Position numbers and translations under genes: made by a program. The notes beneath the pieces were generated by a model. That model made no database searches, was not told the DNA's origin, and saw only the letters and a list, made by a program, of their open reading frames with translations. Shown piece after piece: positions 1 through 9,039 of a DNA stretch of 64,000 nt. Source of the stretch: Streptomyces sp. 840.1 (GTDB lineage: Bacteria > Actinomycetota > Actinomycetes > Streptomycetales > Streptomycetaceae); assembly GCF_003751445.1 (NCBI RefSeq), contig NZ_RJUU01000001.1, positions 5,694,001 through 5,758,000 of the forward strand, written 5' to 3'. The stretch's first letter is position 1. Each line of letters starts with the position of its first letter.

Positions 1-103
1 CTGTGGCCGGTTGGTTTCTGTGAGGTGCGGCACGTCGCGCCGAATACGCCCCCCCCGCCGCCGGTCCGGCCCGTGTTCTTCGTGAGCACGCGCACGCCCG
101 CGC

Positions 104-838
104 TCAGGCGCCGGTGCTGACCAGTTCGTCCGCAGGGCTGTTCACCGGCTGCGGGGTTCCGGTGAGGTCCATGACGAAGAGCGGGATGGCGAGCCCGTCC
201 GCGCGCTCCCGGGCGTCGGGTGCGTATCCGGCGAGCGAGAACAGCACCCCGGACACCGAGGTGCTCAGCGCGTTGAGCCACAGGCATTCGACGTCGCGCA
301 GCGCGGTCGCCCTGGTGGTGGAGTCGACCTGGGCGATCAGCCCCGCCGCCCGCAGGTCGATCCGGGACGAGGGGCGCTCGGCGGGCTGGACGACATCGCG
401 GTAGCCGAGCCACTTCAGATACAGCGCTGCGGCGCCGACCGCGTCCCGCGCGGTACGGATCGTCAGTGGCCGGAACGCCGGTCTGGGGGCCGCGGCCGTA
501 CGGGGCAGCGGGATGTGCGACGGCCGCACCGGCCCCTCCGCCCGTTGGGGGCCCGTGCCCGCCGCGCGGCCCGCAGACGCCACCGGGCGGACCGGGACCC
601 GCAGCACCGCCCCGCAGGGGCAGCACAGCTCGGGCTGCGGCCACTGGTCGTGCCGCCCGCAGGCGCGGCAGCGCACCGTCACCCAGTCGTCGTTCCAGGT
701 GCGGTGGGTGATCGTCGTGACGGGGGCGCCGCGCAGCAGCGGCGGGGCGGTCGGGGAGCCGCACGGGCACGGGTAGGCGGCTGTGACGTACGTGTGGTCG
801 CGGCGGCAGGCCGGGCACCGTACCGGCACTGACTCCAC
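104..838 (-). CDS. Zinc-ribbon protein with C-terminal Mrr-like (restriction endonuclease-like) domain
   Basis: A 244-residue protein starting at GTG 838; AAGGAG lies 7 nt upstream, so I prefer it to a longer reading that begins at 949. The N-terminal part holds two zinc ribbons of the C-x2-C...C-x-C kind (about residues 8-26 and 57-75). A basic, proline-rich linker follows. Residues ~125-225 resemble the Mrr/type IV endonuclease fold: a conserved GYRDV turn, D161 in RIDLRA, the strand AQVD at 169-172, a helix, then a strand GVLFSLAGYAPDA. In active family members the QxK strand supplies the catalytic lysine; here the position is aspartate (QVD), so cleavage activity is doubtful. It may bind modified or damaged DNA, or have another role. 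It is divergent from gcl across a 301-nt gap. The domain call is from pattern only. Confidence 0.6.
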   Translation of the reverse strand: MESVPVRCPACRRDHTYVTAAYPCPCGSPTAPPLLRGAPVTTITHRTWNDDWVTVRCRACGRHDQWPQPELCCPCGAVLRVPVRPVASAGRAAGTGPQRAEGPVRPSHIPLPRTAAAPRPAFRPLTIRTARDAVGAAALYLKWLGYRDVVQPAERPSSRIDLRAAGLIAQVDSTTRATALRDVECLWLNALSTSVSGVLFSLAGYAPDARERADGLAIPLFVMDLTGTPQPVNSPADELVSTGA

Positions 839-1042
839 CCTGGGCTCCTTCCGCCGCGCGGGCCGCGGGCGAGCCGGGTTCCGGGCCGACTCCGCTCCGT
901 ACCCCCATGCTCCACCAAGAGCGAGGTCCGGGGGAGGGAGTTGAGCCACTTCGAGGTACTGCCTCCGCTTGTCCGCACGGGCCCGTACCCATCCGCGCTC
1001 GGCCCCTCCCTTGACGGCTGTCCGGGCACACTTTAGATTTGC

Positions 1043-1078
1043 TTCCGTATAGCAGAATCAACTTTCCGTAATGCGGAA
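1043..1078. promoter_or_regulatory. Paired 15-bp operators upstream of gcl
   Basis: Two related dyads sit on one face of the helix: TTCCGTATAGCAGAA at 1043-1057 and TTCCGTAATGCGGAA at 1064-1078, with starts 21 bp apart. The second is a near-perfect palindrome. The same pair, in the same order and with the same 21-bp spacing, precedes hyi. An IclR-family repressor is a reasonable guess for the ligand, but this is inference. The rest of the 839-1139 gap shows nothing else. Confidence 0.7.
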
Positions 1079-1139
1079 TTGGTGCTCTCAGGTGGCGCGA
1101 CAGAGCCCGACTCCACCCAGGTCCGAGCAGGAGCACTCA

Positions 1140-2924
<1,785 letters not shown>

Positions 2925-2948
2925 CGCCTCAGAGCCTGCGGTCCCGTT

Positions 2949-2988
2949 GCCGAAGAGCACCTGCGGAGGTCCGCAGGTGCTCTTCGGC
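2949..2988. terminator. Strong hairpin terminator after gcl
   Basis: Perfect 18-bp stem (2949-2966 with 2971-2988) and a 4-nt loop, 24 nt after the gcl stop. There is no long T tract, as is usual in Streptomyces. Confidence 0.9.
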
Positions 2989-3364
2989 GTCTGCCCCGGC
3001 ACGAGGCGAACCTGCGACCCTCGCTCCGCAGGTTCGATCCGGGGGCTGCGAGCCGGTCACCTGTGCTGATGGTCCGCCGGCGGCCACGGTTTCCGTGAGT
3101 GCCGCGCAGTTGGACACTCACGCCGCCCCGACTCGCCCGCCCACGCAAGACGCCCGGCCGGGAATCCCCAGCCGGGCGTCTGTCCGAACTGCTCGCCACC
3201 ACACGTCAGTGATCACGTGTTGCGACGGCGGCTGGAATTCGCCCACCGGGGTGGGGCCTTCCCGTCGCCGCCGCACTGTCGCTGGACCGGTACAGCCGAA
3301 GAATCCGCACTGCTCCGGGATTCTGATGGCTGGGGCTCGCGTCGCAACGAACGAAGAGTGCTGA
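2989..3364. other. Gene-free spacer between gcl and tnaA with three hairpins
   Basis: No convincing gene. It holds a weak hairpin (GAACCTGCG at 3008-3016 with its complement at 3027-3035), a 7-bp dyad GTGAGTG/CACTCAC (3095-3101, 3115-3121), and an 11-bp stem AGACGCCCGGC (3148-3158) with GCCGGGCGTCT (3171-3181). The last is the likely terminator for the minus-strand tnaA operon. Confidence 0.6.
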
Positions 3365-4738
3365 TCAGTCGCCGGACTTCACGGGCTCCAGTTTGATGCT
3401 GAAGTGCCGGAGGATCGGGGACTGGCCCGTAACCCGGTAGCCGCGCACTGATTCAGGGTTCTTCGCGATGTCCGCCAGGGTGGCGGCGACGTGGTCGTAG
3501 TGGCTGCGGGTGTAGACCCGTCGGGGGAGAGCCAGCCGGACAAGTTCGTAGGGCGCCGTCTTGACCGGGTTGCCGTGCTCGTCCTCTTCGCCGAGGTACA
3601 GCGACCCCAGCTCCGCCGAGCGGATGCCTCCGCGCAGATAGAGCTCGCAGACGAGTGCGGTGCCGGGGTACTGGTGCGGGGGGATGTGGGGCAGGAGGCG
3701 CCCGGCGTTGAGGTAGAGGGCGTGCAGACCGGCGGGTTCCACGATGTCGACGCCGGCCTCGCGGATGCGTGCGGCGAGATAGCCGGCTATGTCGGCACGC
3801 TCGGCGAGGTAGGCCGGCTCGGTCACTTCGAGGAGGCCGCGGGCCATCATGTCGAGGTCACGTCCGGACAGACCGCCGTAGGTGGTGAACCCTTCGGTGG
3901 CGATGAGCAGACCCCCGCACCGCTCGGCGAGTTCGGCGTCCTTGAGGCCGATGAAGCCGCCGATGTGGACGATCCCGTCCTTCTTCGCACTCATGACGCA
4001 GCCGTCGGCGAGGCGGAAGGCTTCCTCGGCGACCTGGCGCGGGGTGCGGTCGGCGTAGCCGGGCTCGCGCTGGGTCACCAGCCAGGCGTTCTCCGCGAAC
4101 CGGGCCGCGTCGAGGATCATCGGGACGTTGTGACGGCGGCACAGTTCGGCGGTGCGGTGCAGGTTCTCCATGCTGACCGGCTGGCCCCCGCCACCGTTGT
4201 TGGTGATGGTCATCAGCACGGCCGCGACGGGCGTCCGGTCCGCGTTCTCCAGGGCCTGTTCGAGGGCGACCAGGTCGATGTTGCCCTTGAACGGAAAGTC
4301 GCTGTCGAGGTCCTTCGCCTCGGCGCAGGGCAGGTCGTGCGCCGTGCAGCCAGTCAGTTCGACGTTGGCGCGGGTGGTGTCGAAGTGCGTGTTGGACAGC
4401 ACGCTCGTGCCGGGCCGGAGCAGCGAGGAGAAGAGGATGCGCTCGGCCGCGCGGCCCTGGTGGGCCGGCAGGATGTGGGGGTAGCCGGTGAGTTCGGAGA
4501 CGACCTCGTGCCACCGGTAGAAGGAGCGGCTGCCGGCGTAGGACTCGTCGCCCTGCATTCCTGCCGCGAGCTGGTCTGCGGAAATGGCCCCGGTCCCGGA
4601 GTCGCTCAACAGGTCGATGGTGACTTCGTCGGCCCGAAGATCGAAGGGGTTGTAGGCGACCCGCTCCAGCGCGGCCTTGCGCTCCTCCCGGGTGGTGAAA
4701 GCAAGAGGTTCTACGACCTTGATGCGGTAGGGCTCCAT
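3365..4738 (-). CDS. tnaA: Tryptophanase (tryptophan indole-lyase), beta-eliminating lyase family
   Basis: A 457-residue PLP enzyme predicted to split L-tryptophan, or its ring-prenylated form, into indole, pyruvate and ammonia. The PLP lysine is K253 in MSAKKDG. Three positions separate tryptophanase from tyrosine phenol-lyase: D120 in NTHFDTT (Thr in TPL), L377 in AELGS (Arg in TPL) and H445 in LRHF (Phe in TPL). All three point to tryptophanase. ATG 4738 has AGAAGGAAG upstream. The start lies 28 nt inside the 3' end of the prenyltransferase gene, so the two are probably translationally coupled. Tryptophanases beside DMATS genes are known in Streptomyces (the 6-dimethylallylindole-3-carbaldehyde type pathway and the SCO7466-7468 region, from memory), so the real substrate is probably prenyl-tryptophan. 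Confidence 0.9.
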   Translation of the reverse strand: MEPYRIKVVEPLAFTTREERKAALERVAYNPFDLRADEVTIDLLSDSGTGAISADQLAAGMQGDESYAGSRSFYRWHEVVSELTGYPHILPAHQGRAAERILFSSLLRPGTSVLSNTHFDTTRANVELTGCTAHDLPCAEAKDLDSDFPFKGNIDLVALEQALENADRTPVAAVLMTITNNGGGGQPVSMENLHRTAELCRRHNVPMILDAARFAENAWLVTQREPGYADRTPRQVAEEAFRLADGCVMSAKKDGIVHIGGFIGLKDAELAERCGGLLIATEGFTTYGGLSGRDLDMMARGLLEVTEPAYLAERADIAGYLAARIREAGVDIVEPAGLHALYLNAGRLLPHIPPHQYPGTALVCELYLRGGIRSAELGSLYLGEEDEHGNPVKTAPYELVRLALPRRVYTRSHYDHVAATLADIAKNPESVRGYRVTGQSPILRHFSIKLEPVKSGD

Positions 4739-5967
4739 GTGACTTCCTTCTGTGCGGTGTGCGGGCTGACGTGGCCGACGGCCTGGTGCCCGAGGTCCAG
4801 GAGGCTCTGGGTGCGTTGCGCAGACATCCAGGTTTCCTGCGGGTACTGCTCCTGCGGCGGCCGGACGCGGTAGGCCTCGGAACTCAGGTAGGTGGTGAGC
4901 CGGGGCGGCCGGTTGCGCTCGTACACCAGGGCCAGGTAGGCGATCAGCCCCACGCCGTCGGCGAGGTTTCGCTCTGTGAGCGCTCCCAGACTGCGGTTCA
5001 GGACGCTGGGGTCCATGCCGGCCCGGTTCAGCAGGGCTGCGGCGCGGGCGAGGGTCTCTTCGTCGTCGCGCACGTAGTCACGAATGGGAATGTGGAGTGT
5101 GAAGCCGCTCGGGTTGTTGTCGCCTTCGGTGAAGGAGTGGCAGGTGAGCGCCGGCCGCCGCACCAGTCGCAGGGGGTCCCTCCCGCCGCGCTCGGACGGC
5201 GTGAGGGAGCCCGCGCTCGCGTGGAAGAAGTAGCGGGTGTCGGCCGCTGTGGCTCCGGAGGTACGGCTGAGCGCGCAGGCGTCATCGGCCGACATGCGCG
5301 GGTGCCTCACGTAGACCTTGACGCGGGGGGACGCCCAGGCGCCCAGGTCCAGAGCGAGGAACGGATAGCCGGCCGCCGGGGGCAGTTGCTCGAAGGCCTG
5401 GCCGTAGCCGAGCCGCCGCAGTGCCTCGCGCACGGTGCGGGCCGCGTTTTCCGGGCCGGAGGCGGAGGGGTTCAGGTAGACCTTGACCCCTGGGACCCCT
5501 CCGGCGCGCAGATCGAGCGCGTACCACAGGGCCAGCGGGCCCTGGGCCGCAGCGGGGAAGAACAGGTCGGCGATGGCGTCGAGCCGGTCGGTGGCGAAGC
5601 CCCAGCGGGCGCCCATCGCGCGGATGACCGCAAGCCCGGCGCGGCCGCTTTCGGCCATGTCGCTGTGGGCCCACCCGGGCTCCACGAGCATGCGCAGGGC
5701 CGGGGCGGCGTCCGGAGCGCTGGCGAGGGAGAACTCGACGGGGGTGTGGTCGTCGGAGAGGAAGGTGGGCGAGGCCGGCGGCAGGGACAGCGGCCGGTGT
5801 GCGGAGCCCGCGAGGGAGTCGGTCAGGACCCGCCCGTACAGCTCGGTGTCCGCCTCGCTCAGGCCCACCGTGGCGCCCAGGCGCCGGAGTTGACCGAGTA
5901 CGTGGTCGCCGAGCGTCGTCTCACCGGGGCTGGTTGCCGGTATGCCGGGCCCCGGGCGGGCGGTCAT
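4711..5967 (-). CDS. DMATS-type (ABBA fold) tryptophan/indole prenyltransferase
   Basis: A 418-residue soluble aromatic prenyltransferase predicted to move a dimethylallyl group from DMAPP to the tryptophan indole ring. Family landmarks are visible: E78 in TPVEFS (the acid that contacts the indole NH), VKVY at 161-164, RVKVY at 215-219, RDY near 298 and TTYL near 360. These basic and tyrosine pairs cradle the diphosphate in DMATS enzymes. The start is ATG 5967, with GAGGTG 7 nt upstream; a longer reading to 6120 has no good site and reads as low-complexity Arg/Pro. The ring position attacked cannot be read from sequence; 5- and 6-DMATS relatives are known in Streptomyces. It lies downstream of a conservon P450 and overlaps tnaA. 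Confidence 0.88.
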   Translation of the reverse strand: MTARPGPGIPATSPGETTLGDHVLGQLRRLGATVGLSEADTELYGRVLTDSLAGSAHRPLSLPPASPTFLSDDHTPVEFSLASAPDAAPALRMLVEPGWAHSDMAESGRAGLAVIRAMGARWGFATDRLDAIADLFFPAAAQGPLALWYALDLRAGGVPGVKVYLNPSASGPENAARTVREALRRLGYGQAFEQLPPAAGYPFLALDLGAWASPRVKVYVRHPRMSADDACALSRTSGATAADTRYFFHASAGSLTPSERGGRDPLRLVRRPALTCHSFTEGDNNPSGFTLHIPIRDYVRDDEETLARAAALLNRAGMDPSVLNRSLGALTERNLADGVGLIAYLALVYERNRPPRLTTYLSSEAYRVRPPQEQYPQETWMSAQRTQSLLDLGHQAVGHVSPHTAQKEVTWSPTASRS

Positions 5968-6319
5968 CGTGCACCTCGCACGTCGTGGTGCGTATCGCGT
6001 GCGGACGGTGCGGGAGTACGGGGGCGTGCTCTGCCGACAAGCAAGGAGGCGAGGGCCGGTCCGCTGCCGGGAGCAGCGGGTATTCGGTCCTGCGGCTGGT
6101 CGGGTTCGACGCCCCCGCACGGGTTCCTTCTGGTGGGGGTGGTGCGCTGTGGGCCCGGTCGGGCGCTGGCGGACGGGGGCGCGGAGATGTTTGCGAGGTC
6201 CACTGCCTCTCCTTCATCTTGTGTCACTCCAGAAACTCCGCGCCGTTCTACCCAGGAAGTTGATCTTTCATGCAGGCTACATCAACTGCCTGTGTCACAT
6301 GCATCACAGGGGGTGTGGG
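5968..6319. promoter_or_regulatory. 352-nt spacer between the P450 and the prenyltransferase, probable promoter region
   Basis: No gene is supported. On the minus strand it holds a 6-bp dyad, GTTGAT/ATCAAC (about 6259-6286), and beside it a loose CTGTG/CACAG dyad at 6290-6309. The AT-richer part (6200-6310) is unlike the surrounding DNA and would be the natural place for a promoter serving the prenyltransferase and tnaA. I could not fix -35 and -10 boxes with confidence. Confidence 0.4.
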
Positions 6320-7666
6320 CTACTGGCCCGTCAGCCACTTCATGAAGCCGCTCCAGCGCCCCGCTTTACCGGTGGGCTGCGGCGCCGCGTGCGCGGGTGC
6401 GGCCGCGCCGGGGGGTGCCTGGTAGCGGGGCGCGGCCGTCGGCTCCGGTGGGGCCGCGGCGCGCGGGGTGGCCGCGCTGAACCGGACGGGCAGCGAGGCC
6501 AGGGCCCGGTTGAAGGGGCCGGGCCGCCAGGCGAGGCTGTCCGCGGGAATGGCGAGTTCAACGTCGGGCAGGGCGTTGAACAGCGTCTCCAGGCCGGTCA
6601 GGGCGATCAGCCTGGCCGGCTCCTTCGACGGGCAGGCGTGCGGGCCCGCGCTCCAGGCGAGGTGACCGCGGGTGTCGGCACCGCGGTCCGCGAGCGCCGT
6701 GTTGGCGGCGCCGAAGGACACCAGCACCAGGTCACCGGCGCGCACCTTGTCGCCGGCCACGTCCGTGTCGACCACCGGGTAATGGGGCGCATAGTTCGAC
6801 ATCGGCGCATTGCGCCACAGAGTGTCGTCCACAGCCTTGTCGAACTGACCCAGGCGCGCGAACTCCTCGTTGGTCAGCATCGTGTAGAAGGCGTTGCCGA
6901 TCAGGTTGCCCTCCGGCTCGCCGCCCGCACCGAGGAGCAACACCAGCGTGTGCGCCAGTTCCTCGTCGCTCAGCTGCGCCGGATGCTGCATCAGGTAGGA
7001 CGTGACGTCCTCCCCGGGCTGGGAGCGCTTGAGCGCCACCAGCTCGCCGACCGCTCCGAGCAGGACCTGGCTGGCCGCCTCGGCGTTGACTCCGTCGAAC
7101 ATGCCGGAGATGCCGAACAGCACCCGGTCACCGATCTCTGCCGGGCAGCCGAACAGCTCGTTGAACACGTACAGCGGGAGCTGCTGGGCGTAGTCGCGGA
7201 GCAGGTCGGCGCTGCCGCGGGCGCTGAACTGGTTGATCAGGAACTGGGCTGCCTGGCTGACGATCCGGTTCAGCCGCTTGTTGCTGACGCGGGCGAAGGA
7301 GTCGGTGATGGCCTGCCGCAGCCGCACATGCTCGGCGCCGTCGGTGAACATCGCGTTCGGCCGGTAGGCCAGCAGCGGCAGGACCGGGCTGTCGGGGCGG
7401 ACGCAGCCCTCAGCCAGTGCACGCCAGCGGCGTGAGTCCTTGCGGAAGGTCGTCGAATCCTGCAGCAGTTCCAGAGCCGCGTTGTAATCGGTCACCAGCG
7501 TCGCCTCCACGCCGGGGGCGATGGTGACCGCAGCGGTGGGGCCGAGCTCGCGCATGTAGCGGTAGTACGCGTGCGGATTGGCAGCGAACTCCGCACTGTC
7601 CAGGGGTATGCGCTGCCCGCTGCCGTGTGCGGGGCAGCCGGGCGGAGGTACTGAGGGGGTTGTCAT
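6320..7666 (-). CDS. cvnE: Conservon-linked cytochrome P450, CYP157-like, without the ExxR motif
   Basis: A 448-residue P450. The heme-ligand Cys345 sits in WSAGPHACPSKEP, a shortened form of FGxGxHxCxG. The I-helix reads GAGGEPEGN (246-254), with proline where oxygen-activating threonine is expected. The K-helix position reads DDTLW (280-284), so the glutamate and arginine of ExxR are Asp281 and Trp284. Loss of ExxR is the published hallmark of CYP157 proteins, which are encoded in conservons. The tail is Ala/Pro-rich (~400-435) and ends in an amphipathic segment (RWSGFMKWL). ATG 7666 overlaps the cvnD stop as ATGA, so it belongs to the same operon. The substrate is unknown; the neighbours suggest a prenyl-indole, but an altered P450 might also have a regulatory or structural role. 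Confidence 0.88.
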   Translation of the reverse strand: MTTPSVPPPGCPAHGSGQRIPLDSAEFAANPHAYYRYMRELGPTAAVTIAPGVEATLVTDYNAALELLQDSTTFRKDSRRWRALAEGCVRPDSPVLPLLAYRPNAMFTDGAEHVRLRQAITDSFARVSNKRLNRIVSQAAQFLINQFSARGSADLLRDYAQQLPLYVFNELFGCPAEIGDRVLFGISGMFDGVNAEAASQVLLGAVGELVALKRSQPGEDVTSYLMQHPAQLSDEELAHTLVLLLGAGGEPEGNLIGNAFYTMLTNEEFARLGQFDKAVDDTLWRNAPMSNYAPHYPVVDTDVAGDKVRAGDLVLVSFGAANTALADRGADTRGHLAWSAGPHACPSKEPARLIALTGLETLFNALPDVELAIPADSLAWRPGPFNRALASLPVRFSAATPRAAAPPEPTAAPRYQAPPGAAAPAHAAPQPTGKAGRWSGFMKWLTGQ

Positions 7667-8268
7667 GCGTGCTCCAGGTCGGCGCGCTCGTGCAGATAGC
7701 GGACCAAGGTGATCAGGGCGTCAACGGACGACTTCTCGTCGCGTGCGTCGATGGTGACGACGGGGGTGTCGGGCAGCAGGTCGAGTGCCTCCCGGACTTC
7801 CTCCGGGGTGTGGACCGTACTGCCGTCGAAGTGATTGATGGCCACGGCGAAATCGAGGCCGTAGCTCTCGACCAGATCCATGACGTCGAAGGAGTCGGCC
7901 AGGCGCTCGGGGTCCACCAGGACCAGGGCGCCCAGCGCGCCGCGGGCCGTGTCGTCCCACAGACTCACGAAGCGCTGCTGTCCGGGGGAGCCGAACAGAT
8001 ACAGAACGATGCGCTCGCTCAGCGTCAGCCGGCCGAAGTCCAGGGCGACGGTGGTGGTCGTCTTCCCCTGAACCCCTTTGAGGTCGTCGACGCGCTCCGA
8101 GAGCGCCGTCATCCGCTCCTCGGTGGACAACGGCGTGATCTCGGAGAGTGAGCCGATCAGGGTGGTCTTGCCGACGGCGAAATGCCCGACGACCAGGATT
8201 TTCACTGCAGTCTGCTGTGCGCCGCTGGGCACGTAGGCAGCCTCAGACAGAGAGAGCCTTGAGGCCAT
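7663..8268 (-). CDS. cvnD: Conservon small GTPase-like protein
   Basis: A 201-residue ATP/GTP-binding protein of the CvnD family, related to Ras/Rab-like and MglA GTPases. The P-loop is GHFAVGKTT (28-36). GSPGQQRF corresponds to the DxxG switch region, and INHFDG stands where NKxD is expected. It is thought to work with CvnA, CvnB and CvnC as a membrane-associated complex resembling a heterotrimeric G-protein system. The start ATG 8268 has a full AAGGAGGTG site and lies 26 nt inside cvnC, showing tight coupling. Confidence 0.93.
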   Translation of the reverse strand: MASRLSLSEAAYVPSGAQQTAVKILVVGHFAVGKTTLIGSLSEITPLSTEERMTALSERVDDLKGVQGKTTTTVALDFGRLTLSERIVLYLFGSPGQQRFVSLWDDTARGALGALVLVDPERLADSFDVMDLVESYGLDFAVAINHFDGSTVHTPEEVREALDLLPDTPVVTIDARDEKSSVDALITLVRYLHERADLEHA

Positions 8269-8644
8269 CGAGCACCTCCTTGAGCAGGGCCTTGTTGGTG
8301 GGACGGGCCGAGGGCACCGGCGCCCGGGTCACGAGATAGCCCCCCTCGGCGAGGGAACTGAGCAGCGCCTTCACCACCCCGAGCGGCAGCTGGGAGTGCG
8401 CGGCGACCTCAGCGACCGAGAGGTAGCCACTGGAGCACATCTCCAGGATCTGCTCCTCCTCGGGCGAGAGCCGCTGGGGGCGCTGCTGCTCGTCGGTGGC
8501 CGTCGTAACGAGAGTGATGAGGGCGAACTCGCCCTCATCGGGCAGGTCACGGCCACGGGTGATGACGTAGGGCCGGACCAGTTCTCCGGCCTCGGACTCG
8601 AACTCGGGCTCGGACACGAACTCGGGACGGCCGGGTTCTGTCAT
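8243..8644 (-). CDS. cvnC: Conservon DUF742 protein
   Basis: A 133-residue protein of the DUF742 (CvnC) family. It begins with an acidic stretch, then the typical LVRPYVITRGR segment. A winged-helix-like half follows (about 55-110), with LSPEEEQILEMC, SVAEVAAHSQLPLGVVKALL and a GGYLVTRAP strand. It has no enzymatic motif and is seen only with CvnA/B/D. The start ATG 8644 overlaps the cvnB stop (ATGA). Its role is probably protein contact, or DNA contact, within the conservon complex. Confidence 0.92.
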   Translation of the reverse strand: MTEPGRPEFVSEPEFESEAGELVRPYVITRGRDLPDEGEFALITLVTTATDEQQRPQRLSPEEEQILEMCSSGYLSVAEVAAHSQLPLGVVKALLSSLAEGGYLVTRAPVPSARPTNKALLKEVLDGLKALSV

Positions 8645-9039
8645 GAGGTGACCGTGTCGCCGCGAAGGCCGGTGGACATCGCCTTGCCCAGCCGGCTGAC
8701 CAGTTGCTGCATCCGGTACGTGATGTCCTGCATGTCGACCTCGGCCGACGCCGCCACGGCAAGGTAGCTGCCGCCGCCCGCAGCATTCAGGAACACCCAG
8801 CCCCCGTCGAACTCGATGAGGGTCTGGCGCCAGTTCGCTCCGTGCTCACCGCAGAAGAAGCTGACGGCCCGGCTGAGCGACTGCAGGCCGGAGACTGCGG
8901 CGGCCACCTTGTCGGCATCGCCCCTGTCGATCTCCGCAGTACGGGACATCTGGAGGCCGTCGGCAGAGATCAGGACCGCGTGGAGAGCATGCGGTATCTG
9001 CAGCGCGTCCTCGAGCATCCAGGACAGGTCATCGCTCAC
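8641..9039 (-). CDS. cvnB: Conservon roadblock/LC7 protein
   Basis: A 132-residue roadblock/LC7 (MglB-like) domain protein. In MglA/MglB pairs this fold acts on the partner GTPase, so CvnB probably modulates CvnD. The N-terminal LSWMLEDALQIPHALHAVLI and the central GGWVFLNAAGGGSYLAVAA are typical of the family. The start ATG 9039 overlaps the cvnA stop (ATGA). Confidence 0.93.
   Translation of the reverse strand: MSDDLSWMLEDALQIPHALHAVLISADGLQMSRTAEIDRGDADKVAAAVSGLQSLSRAVSFFCGEHGANWRQTLIEFDGGWVFLNAAGGGSYLAVAASAEVDMQDITYRMQQLVSRLGKAMSTGLRGDTVTS

Noticed and set aside
3027..3045. GGTTCGATCC, resembling a tRNA T-arm and a possible attachment site
   Set aside because: The flanks do not pair as a 5-bp T stem and no acceptor or anticodon arms are present. 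It is one arm of a short hairpin.
6290..6309. CRP-like CTGTG...CACAG dyad
   Set aside because: Only the outer five bases pair and the centre does not fit the Crp consensus; kept only as a note in the spacer entry.
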